A DNA stretch of 64,000 nt from contig JANYFY010000026.1 of the NCBI GenBank assembly GCA_025359565.1, forward strand, positions 62,001 to 126,000. The letters run 5' to 3'. The notes under the pieces are model-generated. The model was not told where the DNA came from. It made no database searches and saw only the letters and a list, made by a program, of their open reading frames with translations. Origin of the DNA: Gammaproteobacteria bacterium (GTDB lineage: Bacteria > Pseudomonadota > Gammaproteobacteria > Steroidobacterales > Steroidobacteraceae). Numbering within the stretch: position 1 is the stretch's first letter; the number at the start of each line of letters is the position of its first letter. This document shows positions 9,401 to 16,047 of this stretch, one piece after another. Made by a program: the position numbers and the translations under genes.

Positions 9401-9692
9401 TGGCGAAGGTTATGTTTAATTGCATGACGCCGTCGGAACCAGCGACGGATTTCATATAAATCAGCCCTTCAACGCCATTGATCGCATCCTCGATAGGTGC
9501 GGCCACAGTTTCTGAAATCACTTTCGGATTTGCGCCCGGATAAATAGCGCGTACTTGAACGGTGGGCGGTACTACCGAGGGATACTCGCTAATCGGTAGA
9601 TTGGGTAACGCAAGTAAACCCGCTCCGAAAATTACAATAGATAGAACCGCCGCAAAAATGGGTCGGTCAATAAAAAAGCGCGACAGATCCAT
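6480..9692 (-). CDS. RND multidrug efflux pump inner-membrane subunit (HAE1, MexF/OqxB-like)
   Basis: A 1070-aa proton-driven exporter of the AcrB family. It begins MDLSRFFIDRPIFAAVLS and has the family landmarks NLPISEYPSVVPPTV, a helix-4 segment GMVLAIGIVVDDAIVVVENV carrying the paired aspartates of proton relay, and C-terminal GLSCKNAILIVEFA. A segment with FPPKGPPSFLDNNIF between late helices is typical of MexF/OqxB rather than AcrB. The gene lies between adaptor (10 bp gap) and channel (16 bp gap), so the three form one operon. Substrates cannot be predicted, and no regulator gene adjoins. Confidence 0.94.
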   Translation of the reverse strand: MDLSRFFIDRPIFAAVLSIVIFGAGLLALPNLPISEYPSVVPPTVQVRAIYPGANPKVISETVAAPIEDAINGVEGLIYMKSVAGSDGVMQLNITFAIGTDIDLATVQVQNRVAQATPRLPDAVRALGVSTQKQSSSITMVVHLTSPDHRYDALYLSNYAALHIRDELTRLPGVGQTIVFGGGTYAMRVWLDPEKVAARGLNAGDVVSAIREQNVQVSAGTLGASPQPYPAEIQLSINAKGRLSTVEEFGAIILKTGSGGEVTRLSDVARITLGASDYSLRALLDNEKAAAIAVFEAPGANSIAVSNSVRAKMTELAQGFPAGVIWQVVYDPTVFVRDSIKSVVETLFEAVLLVVIVVLVFLQTWRASIIPLLAVPISIVGSFGVLWLLGFSINVLTLFGMVLAIGIVVDDAIVVVENVERNIEEGRTPLEAAHAAMGEVSGPIVAIALVLTAVFVPISLLGGVTGQFYRQFAVTIAISTIISAINSLTLSPALAAYLLKPKDAPKDAFAVGIDKIFGRFFARFNSFFKRAAGGYSNRVAVFTGRTGRLLIIYGVLVLLTLGAFRHVAAGFIPTQDKQYLFGVALLPEGASLDRTERFINRMSEIALKTPGIEHAVEFAGLNGVHFSNTPNAGTVFFGLKPFNERTGTAAEIAVSLSTQFSQLRDGIGFALMPPPVLGLGNSAGFEMYLEDRANIGYGELNTQVQTLAGALRQTPGFNPYSVFSAYQSNVPQLVADVDRTRAKQEGLPLSNVFDTLQTYLGSQYVNDFNLFGKTYGVYVQADAPFRNTAADISNLKTRNLAGQMVPIGSVVNVKSTYGPDPVIRYNGYPAADLAGGTDPSRMSSSQAIAQVAALATKMLPNGMKFEWTGLTYQQTRQGNASLLIFPVCVLLVYLVLAALYESWILPLTVILIVPMAMLAAMGGISLINLVHGLSLAVFPPKGPPSFLDNNIFTQIGLLVLMGLSCKNAILIVEFARELERRGRGIIPAAIEACRLRLRPILMTSFAFIMGVTPLVFAHGAGAEVRQVMGITVFFGMLGVTFFGIFLTPVFYVVLRTISSKRQTRPEVSSV

Positions 9693-9701
9693 GATTTGGC
9701 G

Positions 9702-10937
9702 CTATTTTGCGGATTTGGCAGAATGATCAGAATTTAGGACAGCACCGGCACCGGCTTTCGGTGCACTCGCCGTGGGCGGTTCAAAATCCGGTTGATCCAT
9801 GGGCACTGTACTTGGGGTCACCGGTTGACCCGGCATAAATATCTTACGTGTGCCATTAACAATGACCTGGTCGCCTTCGCTTAAGCCCTGGGTTACGACG
9901 CGTAACCCATCGATAGTCGTACCTAAAGTTACCTCTTTGCGGATCGCCGTATTATTGGGGCCTATGACATATACATATTTTCGATCCTGATCGGTGAGCA
10001 CAGCTCGCTCATGAATCAACAAAGCTTGCTGTGTGCCGCTACCCAATAGTTGCAGACGAGCGAATAGGCCAGGCGTGAAAATCCGATCTTTATTGGATAA
10101 AAGCGCCCGCGCATGGATTGTGCCCGTGGCCGGATCTAGCTGATTGTCTACAAATACCATTTCACCTGTATGGGGGTAACCTTCCTCCGTCGACAGTCCC
10201 ACCCGCACGGGATTGTGTGCCTCTCGCGAACTTTGGCGGGAACCCTCACGCGCCAACGCCTGATACTTTAAGTAAACGCGCTCATCGCCTTCGAATGACA
10301 CATACACGGGATCGACTGACAAAAGAGTTGCTAGTAGCGTGGCGGATGGACTTACTAAATTGCCGGGACGCACTGCTGCACGACCAATACGGCCATCAAT
10401 GGGCGCGGTTATGCGCGTAAAACTCAAATTCAGTTGCGCCTGACGTAGTTGCGCGGCCGCCGCCGCTTGGTCTGCCAGCGCTTGCTGCACTTCGCTTTTG
10501 CGTTGATCGAGTTCTTCTTGCGAGGAAGCTTTTAGGACTTTAAGTTTTTCGCTGCGACTCAACTCGGCGCGGGACAGTTCTGTTCTTGCATCAGCTCGGC
10601 TCAAGTTCGCTTGAGCGCTGGCAGTAGCGGCGCGGTAATCACGGTCGTCGATCGTGAATAAGAGATCTCCCTTATGCACTTCGCCGCCTTCATTAAAATG
10701 AATGGCCTTAAGGTAACCCGCAACACGCGGTCGTAATTCCACGGTCTCAATGGCTTCAATACGCCCAGAAAAACCGTCCCACTCCGTGACCGATTTTTTA
10801 GCGACTACCGCGACACTGACACCTGGAGGAGGAACAGCAGGTGGTCCACCTTCGCTACAGGAGGACAGCAACACGGTCGTCACCGCCAGCGTTAAAATGT
10901 GGTGCAATAATGATGATCGAGTAGCGCAGGACCGCAT
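9702..10937 (-). CDS. RND efflux periplasmic adaptor lipoprotein (MexE/AcrA family)
   Basis: Membrane fusion protein of the efflux pump, 411 aa from the ATG at 10935-10937, which has a GGAAAG ribosome binding site in front. The first 30 residues are a lipoprotein signal with lipobox LLSSC. The biotinyl-lipoyl-like half motifs (ELRPRVAGYLKAIHFNEGG and FTRITAPIDGRIGRAAV) flank a coiled-coil hairpin rich in Ala, Arg and Glu. The C-terminal beta-barrel contains LSEGDQVIVNG. It is the first gene of the operon. Confidence 0.92.
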   Translation of the reverse strand: MRSCATRSSLLHHILTLAVTTVLLSSCSEGGPPAVPPPGVSVAVVAKKSVTEWDGFSGRIEAIETVELRPRVAGYLKAIHFNEGGEVHKGDLLFTIDDRDYRAATASAQANLSRADARTELSRAELSRSEKLKVLKASSQEELDQRKSEVQQALADQAAAAAQLRQAQLNLSFTRITAPIDGRIGRAAVRPGNLVSPSATLLATLLSVDPVYVSFEGDERVYLKYQALAREGSRQSSREAHNPVRVGLSTEEGYPHTGEMVFVDNQLDPATGTIHARALLSNKDRIFTPGLFARLQLLGSGTQQALLIHERAVLTDQDRKYVYVIGPNNTAIRKEVTLGTTIDGLRVVTQGLSEGDQVIVNGTRKIFMPGQPVTPSTVPMDQPDFEPPTASAPKAGAGAVLNSDHSAKSAK

Positions 10938-11027
10938 GAGCTTTCCTAATTGGTAATGGATGGCGCGTGTTGCGCAGATCGAAGATAAATTAAAACATAG
11001 CATATTTTTGTTACGCCCAATAGACCG

Positions 11028-11948
11028 TCATGGCGATTTGTCGCGCAACTTGTCTACACGCTCGGCATCGAACCAATGCTCAATTAAATGATAGGAAATC
11101 GAAGCGCGCGGTGGCAGAAGCGGTTGTCCGGCGGCGATATCGGCTCGGCTAAACCACTGCGCATCCTCAAGTTCTTGGTCGTGAAGCTTAATTTCAGTCG
11201 TAATAGCCTGGGCGGTAAAGCCGAGCATTAGGGAAGCGGGAAACGGCCAGGGTTGCGAACCTTGATACTCGACTTTATGGACCTCGACACCGGTTTCTTC
11301 GAATACTTCTCGAACGACCGCATCTTCAAGCGACTCGCCAGGCTCAACGAAACCCGCAAGGGTCGAGTAGCGTCCCGAGGGCCAGAGAGCTTGACGACCG
11401 AGAAGTGCACGTTCACCGTCGCTCACCAACACAATAATAGCGGGATCGGTACGCGGAAAATGTTGAAGGCCGCAGCTCGCACTTGAGCAGACTCGCACAT
11501 GCCCGCCCTTGCTCGCCAAGGTTTTGGCGCCACAATTACCGCAGTACTGATGCCGCCGCCGCCAGTTAACCATGGCACGGGCGTATCCCAGCAGCCCAGC
11601 CTCATCCCAGTGCAGTTGAGAGACGATTAAGCGTAAGTCCTCGAAGCGTGTACCCGGGCGAAGTTGCGGCGCATCAGAAGAGGGAATTTCGGCGGTAAAT
11701 ACTGACCTTTCGCCGTATGATCCCAACAGTATGAGTTCCTGACTCGCTATTGAGTCGTGGGGTAATTCACTAAGTTCAAGCATCGCCGCCCGCGGCGTGT
11801 CCTGCCCCTCAATGAGGTTGCGGGTATTCCAAATCGGCAACACTCGACTGCTGGGATCTTTCAGCGCACGCTGGACCCACGCAGGATCGTCGCGTAAGTG
11901 ACCCGTGCGATTTAGATAATTACCCGAGAAGACTATGCTGCTTTTCAT
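11028..11948 (-). CDS. nudC: NudC, NADH pyrophosphatase / NAD-RNA decapping hydrolase
   Basis: A 306-aa Nudix hydrolase that cleaves NAD(H) and, in E. coli, removes NAD caps from RNA. The zinc ribbon reads YCGNCG followed by VCSSASCG. The Nudix box is complete (GFVEPGESLEDAVVREVFEE with TG following), and the NudC-specific array SQPWPFPASLM is present after it. The 120-residue N-terminal domain is divergent, as usual in this family. The ATG lies 9 bp after the stop of the FlhC-like gene, so the two are probably transcribed together. Confidence 0.93.
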   Translation of the reverse strand: MKSSIVFSGNYLNRTGHLRDDPAWVQRALKDPSSRVLPIWNTRNLIEGQDTPRAAMLELSELPHDSIASQELILLGSYGERSVFTAEIPSSDAPQLRPGTRFEDLRLIVSQLHWDEAGLLGYARAMVNWRRRHQYCGNCGAKTLASKGGHVRVCSSASCGLQHFPRTDPAIIVLVSDGERALLGRQALWPSGRYSTLAGFVEPGESLEDAVVREVFEETGVEVHKVEYQGSQPWPFPASLMLGFTAQAITTEIKLHDQELEDAQWFSRADIAAGQPLLPPRASISYHLIEHWFDAERVDKLRDKSP

Positions 11949-11957
11949 GTTGTGATT

Positions 11958-12536
11958 CTAACAGGCCAGCGCTGCGCTCGGGCTTAGCACAAGCAGCGGT
12001 CGGCAATTGCCACAAGAAATTTTTCGCTTTGCTAGTAGGTCTGCTAAGCGTACTCCACCACAGTCCTCGCAGCGTCCAATTCCTAATTCGTCATGTCTTG
12101 CTAAGGCCGTCAGCAAAAACCAGGCATGTTCGAAAGAAATTTTGATCGGCGCATGTAATTCGCAGTAAGCCTCGTAGGTCTGACATAGCAGGCTGCCCGA
12201 ATCGAGCGACCCTATCCGGTAGCCAGACTCTACGCGCTTAGAAGTTCCGCGTAACAGACCGTAGATGACAAATAGACTAGTTAATTGCGCGGCTTGAAAG
12301 TTTAATTCCGAGTTGCGGAAGAAAAAAGCGGCTTGGCGAGGTGATTTCCCTCGATGCCGCAATACAATTTTCGCATTTCCAGTCAGGCAATAACTGCGAT
12401 ATAGCTTACGAATTCGATCATCGCTCAAGCCGGTCCACTGACGAATTGTGAACGTACGGGCTTCAAGGCGAATCAAGCGCAAAGCAAGATCTAGTCGTTG
12501 TCGGTCTCGGGTATAGCGATCGTCAGAAACTCTCAT
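11958..12536 (-). CDS. FlhC-like transcriptional regulator
   Basis: A 192-aa protein from the ATG at 12534-12536, chosen because AAGGGAGA precedes it at good spacing. The length equals E. coli FlhC. Residues 36-47 (GLSDDRIRKLYR) resemble the FlhC helix-turn-helix region (LSRGRLIKLYK). The C-terminal zinc site is intact as CEDCGG (C156, C159) and CGNCRP (C175, C178), matching E. coli CNCCGG and CSLCQP. FlhC works with FlhD as the master activator of flagellar genes, but no flagellar gene is in this window. Its partner is probably the divergent FlhD-like gene 138 bp away. Orphan FlhCD-type pairs such as SetCD of SXT elements show that other targets are possible. Confidence 0.7.
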   Translation of the reverse strand: MRVSDDRYTRDRQRLDLALRLIRLEARTFTIRQWTGLSDDRIRKLYRSYCLTGNAKIVLRHRGKSPRQAAFFFRNSELNFQAAQLTSLFVIYGLLRGTSKRVESGYRIGSLDSGSLLCQTYEAYCELHAPIKISFEHAWFLLTALARHDELGIGRCEDCGGVRLADLLAKRKISCGNCRPLLVLSPSAALAC

Positions 12537-12674
12537 AGTCGTCTCCCTTATGTGCAAATCAGGTGATTTTGAGGACAAAAAGAATTTGACAAGAATTAAT
12601 CACAAAGTTAGCGTACTTGCCAAGGGGTAATTTGAGGCTATTTCGAGTAATTTTAAAAATAGCGGGAGCTGATC
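12537..12674. promoter_or_regulatory. AT-rich divergent promoter region of the FlhC-like and FlhD-like genes
   Basis: This 138-bp AT-rich gap must hold promoters for both genes. On the plus strand TTGACA at 12586-12591 is a good -35, but the matching -10 (about 12609) is poor. On the minus strand TTGGCA followed after 17 bp by ATTAAT is a fair sigma-70 pair toward the FlhC-like gene. AAGAATT occurs twice (12580-12586 and 12592-12598) and could be an operator repeat. Confidence 0.4.
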
Positions 12675-13328
12675 ATGTCGGATGCTGCGATTAGCGATTG
12701 GGGAAGAGGATCACTGCTATCCGGAGAGGGATTGGAATCCTTGCATGATTTGAATTATCAATTTCTGAGTTGGGCCGCCGAGCGGGCGGGTGGTTACTCG
12801 CTTGATTGGATTGGCGCGGACATTAATTGCTTGCCTGCCAAGCTCGCTGGACTATTGGCGCCTTTATCGCGGGGTGCCAGGGAGTCGGCGGCGCGCTGTC
12901 CTTACGCACTCTTTGATTTGCGTTTTCACGATCGGAATTATTGGTACCAGCGTCTTCGAAACTTCAGTCCGTGGAGGGTTAGTGAGCGCTCGGTGGATAG
13001 TGATACAGAAGATTTTGTGCGGCTGGCGCTATTTTTTAGTTGGCACGTGGCATGCGGCGGGCAACTTGCCGCGCAATTACTGCTAGGTATGAGTGAAGCT
13101 ACGGTTAATGATTTCAGGCGCTTACGCGTCAATGAAGTCACTGCTCTGGTGGTAACCGAATCGATACACCTGACCGCAAAATGGAGTCAATGTGGTGTCT
13201 ATTGGAATACGCTGATCGGAGCTGCCGCGCGTCGCGATGCCTGCGGGTTGCGTCGTGCACAATTGTCTGGGTTGCAGCTGGCCGCCTTTGTGAAACTTGA
13301 CGAGCCACAAATATCATTGCAGCCATAG
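12675..13328 (+). CDS. FlhD-like protein with two tandem FlhD-type domains
   Basis: A 217-aa protein with no direct family name that I recognise. Residues 21-92 align well with E. coli FlhD: LHDLNYQFLSWAAERA against YDINLSYLLLAQRL, then LFDLRFHDRNYW against CHFRFDSHQTI. Residues 110-180 repeat the pattern (LALFFSWHVACGGQLAAQLL, then LGMSEATVNDFRRL against LGINEEMATTLAAL). FlhD is an obligate dimer of about 115 aa, so this could be a covalent dimer. It is divergent from the FlhC-like gene, unlike the usual flhD-flhC operon. ICE-type DUF2857 proteins are an alternative description. Confidence 0.6.
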   Translation: MSDAAISDWGRGSLLSGEGLESLHDLNYQFLSWAAERAGGYSLDWIGADINCLPAKLAGLLAPLSRGARESAARCPYALFDLRFHDRNYWYQRLRNFSPWRVSERSVDSDTEDFVRLALFFSWHVACGGQLAAQLLLGMSEATVNDFRRLRVNEVTALVVTESIHLTAKWSQCGVYWNTLIGAAARRDACGLRRAQLSGLQLAAFVKLDEPQISLQP

Positions 13329-13357
13329 GCCTAGCAGGTCTATTCTAGTCGGCTGAT

Positions 13358-14311
13358 ATGCAAGCCCTAGTTCTTCGCAACCTGTTTAAGATTTATAAGA
13401 ACGGTGTCCAGGCGCTTAAAGGAATCGATCTGTCCGTGGAGGAAGGCGATTTTTTCGCGCTGCTTGGCCCGAATGGCGCGGGTAAAACCACCGCTATTGG
13501 CATAGTGACGTCCCTTGTCAATAAAACTAGTGGTAGGGTCGAGGTATTTGGGCATGACATCGACGTCGAGCTGGAGGTTGCTAAATCCTGTATAGGGTTA
13601 GTGCCGCAAGAAATAAATTTCAACATGTTTGAAACTGTTTTTACGATCGTCGTGAATCAAGCCGGATTTTATGGGATTGCGCGACCGCTAGCCAAGCACC
13701 GTGCGGAGCTGTATCTCAAACAATTGCAACTGTGGGAAAAACGCAATTCCATTGCTCGCTCGTTATCGGGAGGCATGAAGCGTCGCCTAATGATCGCGCG
13801 CGCGTTGATGCATGAGCCTCGACTTTTAATTTTGGATGAGCCGACTGCGGGTGTGGATATCGAAAATCGCCGCTCAATGTGGGAGTTCTTACGCGATATC
13901 AACGCACGCGGAACGACCATTATCCTGACCACTCATTATCTTGAAGAGGCTGAAAATCTTTGTAGAAATATCGCAATTATTGACGGCGGTAGAATTATCG
14001 AGCGCGATAGCATGACAAATGTATTGCGTAAGCTCCAGACCGAGAGTTTTGTATTCAATTTGCGCAGTTCCTGCGACCGTGTGCCCGAATTAGCGGGTTT
14101 TTCGGCGCATTTATCCGATGATCATACACTTGAGATAGAAGTCTCTAGGCATCAAAGCTTAAACGATATTTTTTCTCAGCTATCTTCGCAAGGTATCGAG
14201 GTTGCAAGCATGCGCAACAAGGTCAATCGCCTCGAAGAGCTATTTATTCGCTTGGTCGACAATGGCGCCAAAGCTAGCGCTGCCGCTACACACGCGGAAA
14301 AAGTTTCGTGA
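13358..14311 (+). CDS. yadG: ABC-2 type exporter ATP-binding protein YadG
   Basis: ATPase subunit of an ABC-2 exporter, 317 aa. Walker A GPNGAGKT is at residues 37-44, the signature LSGGMKRRL near 142 and Walker B LLILDEPTAGVD near 165, followed by the switch histidine in ILTTHYLEEAE. The roughly 70-residue C-terminal extension is shared with E. coli YadG. The stop overlaps the GTG start of the permease gene by 4 bp, showing translational coupling. The substrate of YadGH is not established. Confidence 0.9.
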   Translation: MQALVLRNLFKIYKNGVQALKGIDLSVEEGDFFALLGPNGAGKTTAIGIVTSLVNKTSGRVEVFGHDIDVELEVAKSCIGLVPQEINFNMFETVFTIVVNQAGFYGIARPLAKHRAELYLKQLQLWEKRNSIARSLSGGMKRRLMIARALMHEPRLLILDEPTAGVDIENRRSMWEFLRDINARGTTIILTTHYLEEAENLCRNIAIIDGGRIIERDSMTNVLRKLQTESFVFNLRSSCDRVPELAGFSAHLSDDHTLEIEVSRHQSLNDIFSQLSSQGIEVASMRNKVNRLEELFIRLVDNGAKASAAATHAEKVS

Positions 14312-15096
14312 ATTTGCCTACGTCACGTGCAACCACCGAATGGATTGGTTTTAAGACCATCTTGATACGCGAATTTAGCCGCATCGTGCGTATTTGGGGT
14401 CAAACCATCGTGCCCCCGGCGGTTACTGCCACCCTATATTTTGTTATTTTTGGAAGCCTTATTGGAAAACGCGTGGGACAGGTGGGCGGATTTGACTACC
14501 TGCAGTTTATTGCGCCCGGGCTGATTATGATGACAGTGATCACGAATTCCTACGGCAATGTGGTGTCATCGTTTTTTGGCGCTAAATTTGGCAAGCATTT
14601 AGAAGAATTATTAGTCTCACCCCTGCCTAATTGGTTGATTGTACTGGGCTATATGGCGGGCGGGGTGTTGCGAGGAATGCTCGTGGGCACGGTGGTAACC
14701 GTGGTTGCTTTGTTTTTTACTCACCTGACGTTGCAACATGTTTGGGCTATTATTTCTGCTGTGTTATTAACGAGTATGGTTTTTGCGTTAGGTGGATTTA
14801 TTAATGCCATATTCGCCAAGAATTTTGACCAAATATCCTGGTTTCCGACTTTTGTTTTGACTCCGCTCACGTATTTGGGTGGAGTATTTTATTCAATTAA
14901 AATGTTGCCAGATTGGGCACATTGGCTGTCGCATGGCAATCCCATTTTATATATGGTGAGTGCATTTCGTTATGGTTTCTTAGGCACCAGCGACGTGGAT
15001 TTGGCGCTAGCTTATGCCATCATGGTGTCGGCGGTGATATTGATGTTCACGTTGGCGGTAGGCTTACTCAATCGTGGCACTGGAATTCGTGATTAG
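14308..15096 (+). CDS. yadH: ABC-2 type exporter permease YadH
   Basis: Inner-membrane permease of 262 aa with about six membrane helices. It starts with GTG overlapping the yadG stop. Close agreement with E. coli YadH is seen in VPPAVTATLYFVIFGSLIG, NSYGNVVSSFFGAKFGKH, LEELLVSPLP and FVLTPLTYLGGVFYS. It forms an exporter with the preceding ATPase. Confidence 0.92.
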   Translation: MNLPTSRATTEWIGFKTILIREFSRIVRIWGQTIVPPAVTATLYFVIFGSLIGKRVGQVGGFDYLQFIAPGLIMMTVITNSYGNVVSSFFGAKFGKHLEELLVSPLPNWLIVLGYMAGGVLRGMLVGTVVTVVALFFTHLTLQHVWAIISAVLLTSMVFALGGFINAIFAKNFDQISWFPTFVLTPLTYLGGVFYSIKMLPDWAHWLSHGNPILYMVSAFRYGFLGTSDVDLALAYAIMVSAVILMFTLAVGLLNRGTGIRD

Positions 15097-15154
15097 GTTC
15101 GCTATCGTGTATTGTGCCGCCCTTTAAGACTCGTTAATTTTAAGGAGATGACTC

Positions 15155-15355
15155 ATGACCGAAGAGAAGCAGCAAAAATTTACCGCTAAAGTTCGCCGAG
15201 GCCTCGTGTGGGTGCACACCATTGCCGCCGCTGAACTGGCTAAGAAAAAGGCAGAGACCACCGGTGTGAGAATCGATGGCTTTACTGCGAGCGAACTTGC
15301 TGATGTTGAATCGGCTCTGACTTGGATTGAGCAAAATCGCGAAATGCCAAGTTGA
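15155..15355 (+). CDS. small conserved-looking protein of unknown function (66 aa)
   Basis: A 66-aa, highly charged, soluble protein with a strong ribosome binding site (AAGGAGATGACTC before ATG). It begins MTEEKQQKFTAKVRRGLVWV and contains an Ala/Lys-rich central helix (AAAELAKKKAETTGV). I do not recognise a family. It follows yadH by 58 bp on the same strand and may be a third gene of that operon. Confidence 0.6.
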   Translation: MTEEKQQKFTAKVRRGLVWVHTIAAAELAKKKAETTGVRIDGFTASELADVESALTWIEQNREMPS

Positions 15356-15375
15356 GGCTGAACTAGTTCAAGCGC

Positions 15376-15999
15376 CTATTTTTGTTTCCAGCCGGAACCG
15401 TCGTTGTAGTACCAGCCGCCTTTGGCATTCGCGATCCAGCGCTTGGCAAAGGTGGCTTTAATGTCGGCGCCCCATTCCGGGTGGCCATTCGCACGGGCTA
15501 TTTCCGCGTACAGTGCGGCACGATCTTTGTTCTCGTCAGCTAACAAAGTACGCACCACATTGCGTTCGGCCAACGTGATGCTGTTCGCGTCGCGTATATC
15601 CACCATACCATCCGCGGTGTAGCCAATGGCACCCGAATCATAATACTGCGTTAGTTGGGCGTGACGCGACTTCATCGATTCCGTAATTTGCCGCACGGTG
15701 GGCGTGGAGATTTCTAAATCCGGTGCGGCAGCGTCAGCGTTGCTCATCAATGTATTTAACATGCGGTCTATTGTAAGTACTATAACTCTTGCAGGCAGAC
15801 TATTGCTGCCAGGGTCGTGCAGATTTTTTCCCGTGGGAGCATGTGGCGCCAGTGGGGCGGCCGCCGGCTTCCCGATGACGTCGCCAATAATTTGGTCAGC
15901 CGCTTTTTCGACTGCGGCGGCCGGAAAGTACACGTTGATGGTTACGCAGGCGGCCAGTATGGCCGTCGCGAGGGCGAGCTTTAACGCGAGGTGTTGCAT
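15376..15999 (-). CDS. ydbL: YdbL-like DUF1318 lipoprotein
   Basis: A 207-aa envelope protein. The N-terminus is a lipoprotein signal with lipobox ILAAC followed by VTINVYFPAAAVEKAAD, a segment common to DUF1318 lipoproteins. The C-terminal half matches E. coli YdbL: ENKDRAALYAEIARANG, FAKRWIANAKGGWYY and a terminal GSGWKQK. In E. coli YdbL assists YdbH and the small lipoprotein YnbE, which carry phospholipids to the outer membrane. Here YdbL itself is predicted to be lipidated and no ynbE separates it from ydbH (48 bp gap). Confidence 0.8.
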   Translation of the reverse strand: MQHLALKLALATAILAACVTINVYFPAAAVEKAADQIIGDVIGKPAAAPLAPHAPTGKNLHDPGSNSLPARVIVLTIDRMLNTLMSNADAAAPDLEISTPTVRQITESMKSRHAQLTQYYDSGAIGYTADGMVDIRDANSITLAERNVVRTLLADENKDRAALYAEIARANGHPEWGADIKATFAKRWIANAKGGWYYNDGSGWKQK

Positions 16000-16047
16000 T
16001 TTAATTCCTTTAATACAAACGTAAAAAAGTTGTTACTGTCGTCAAGA

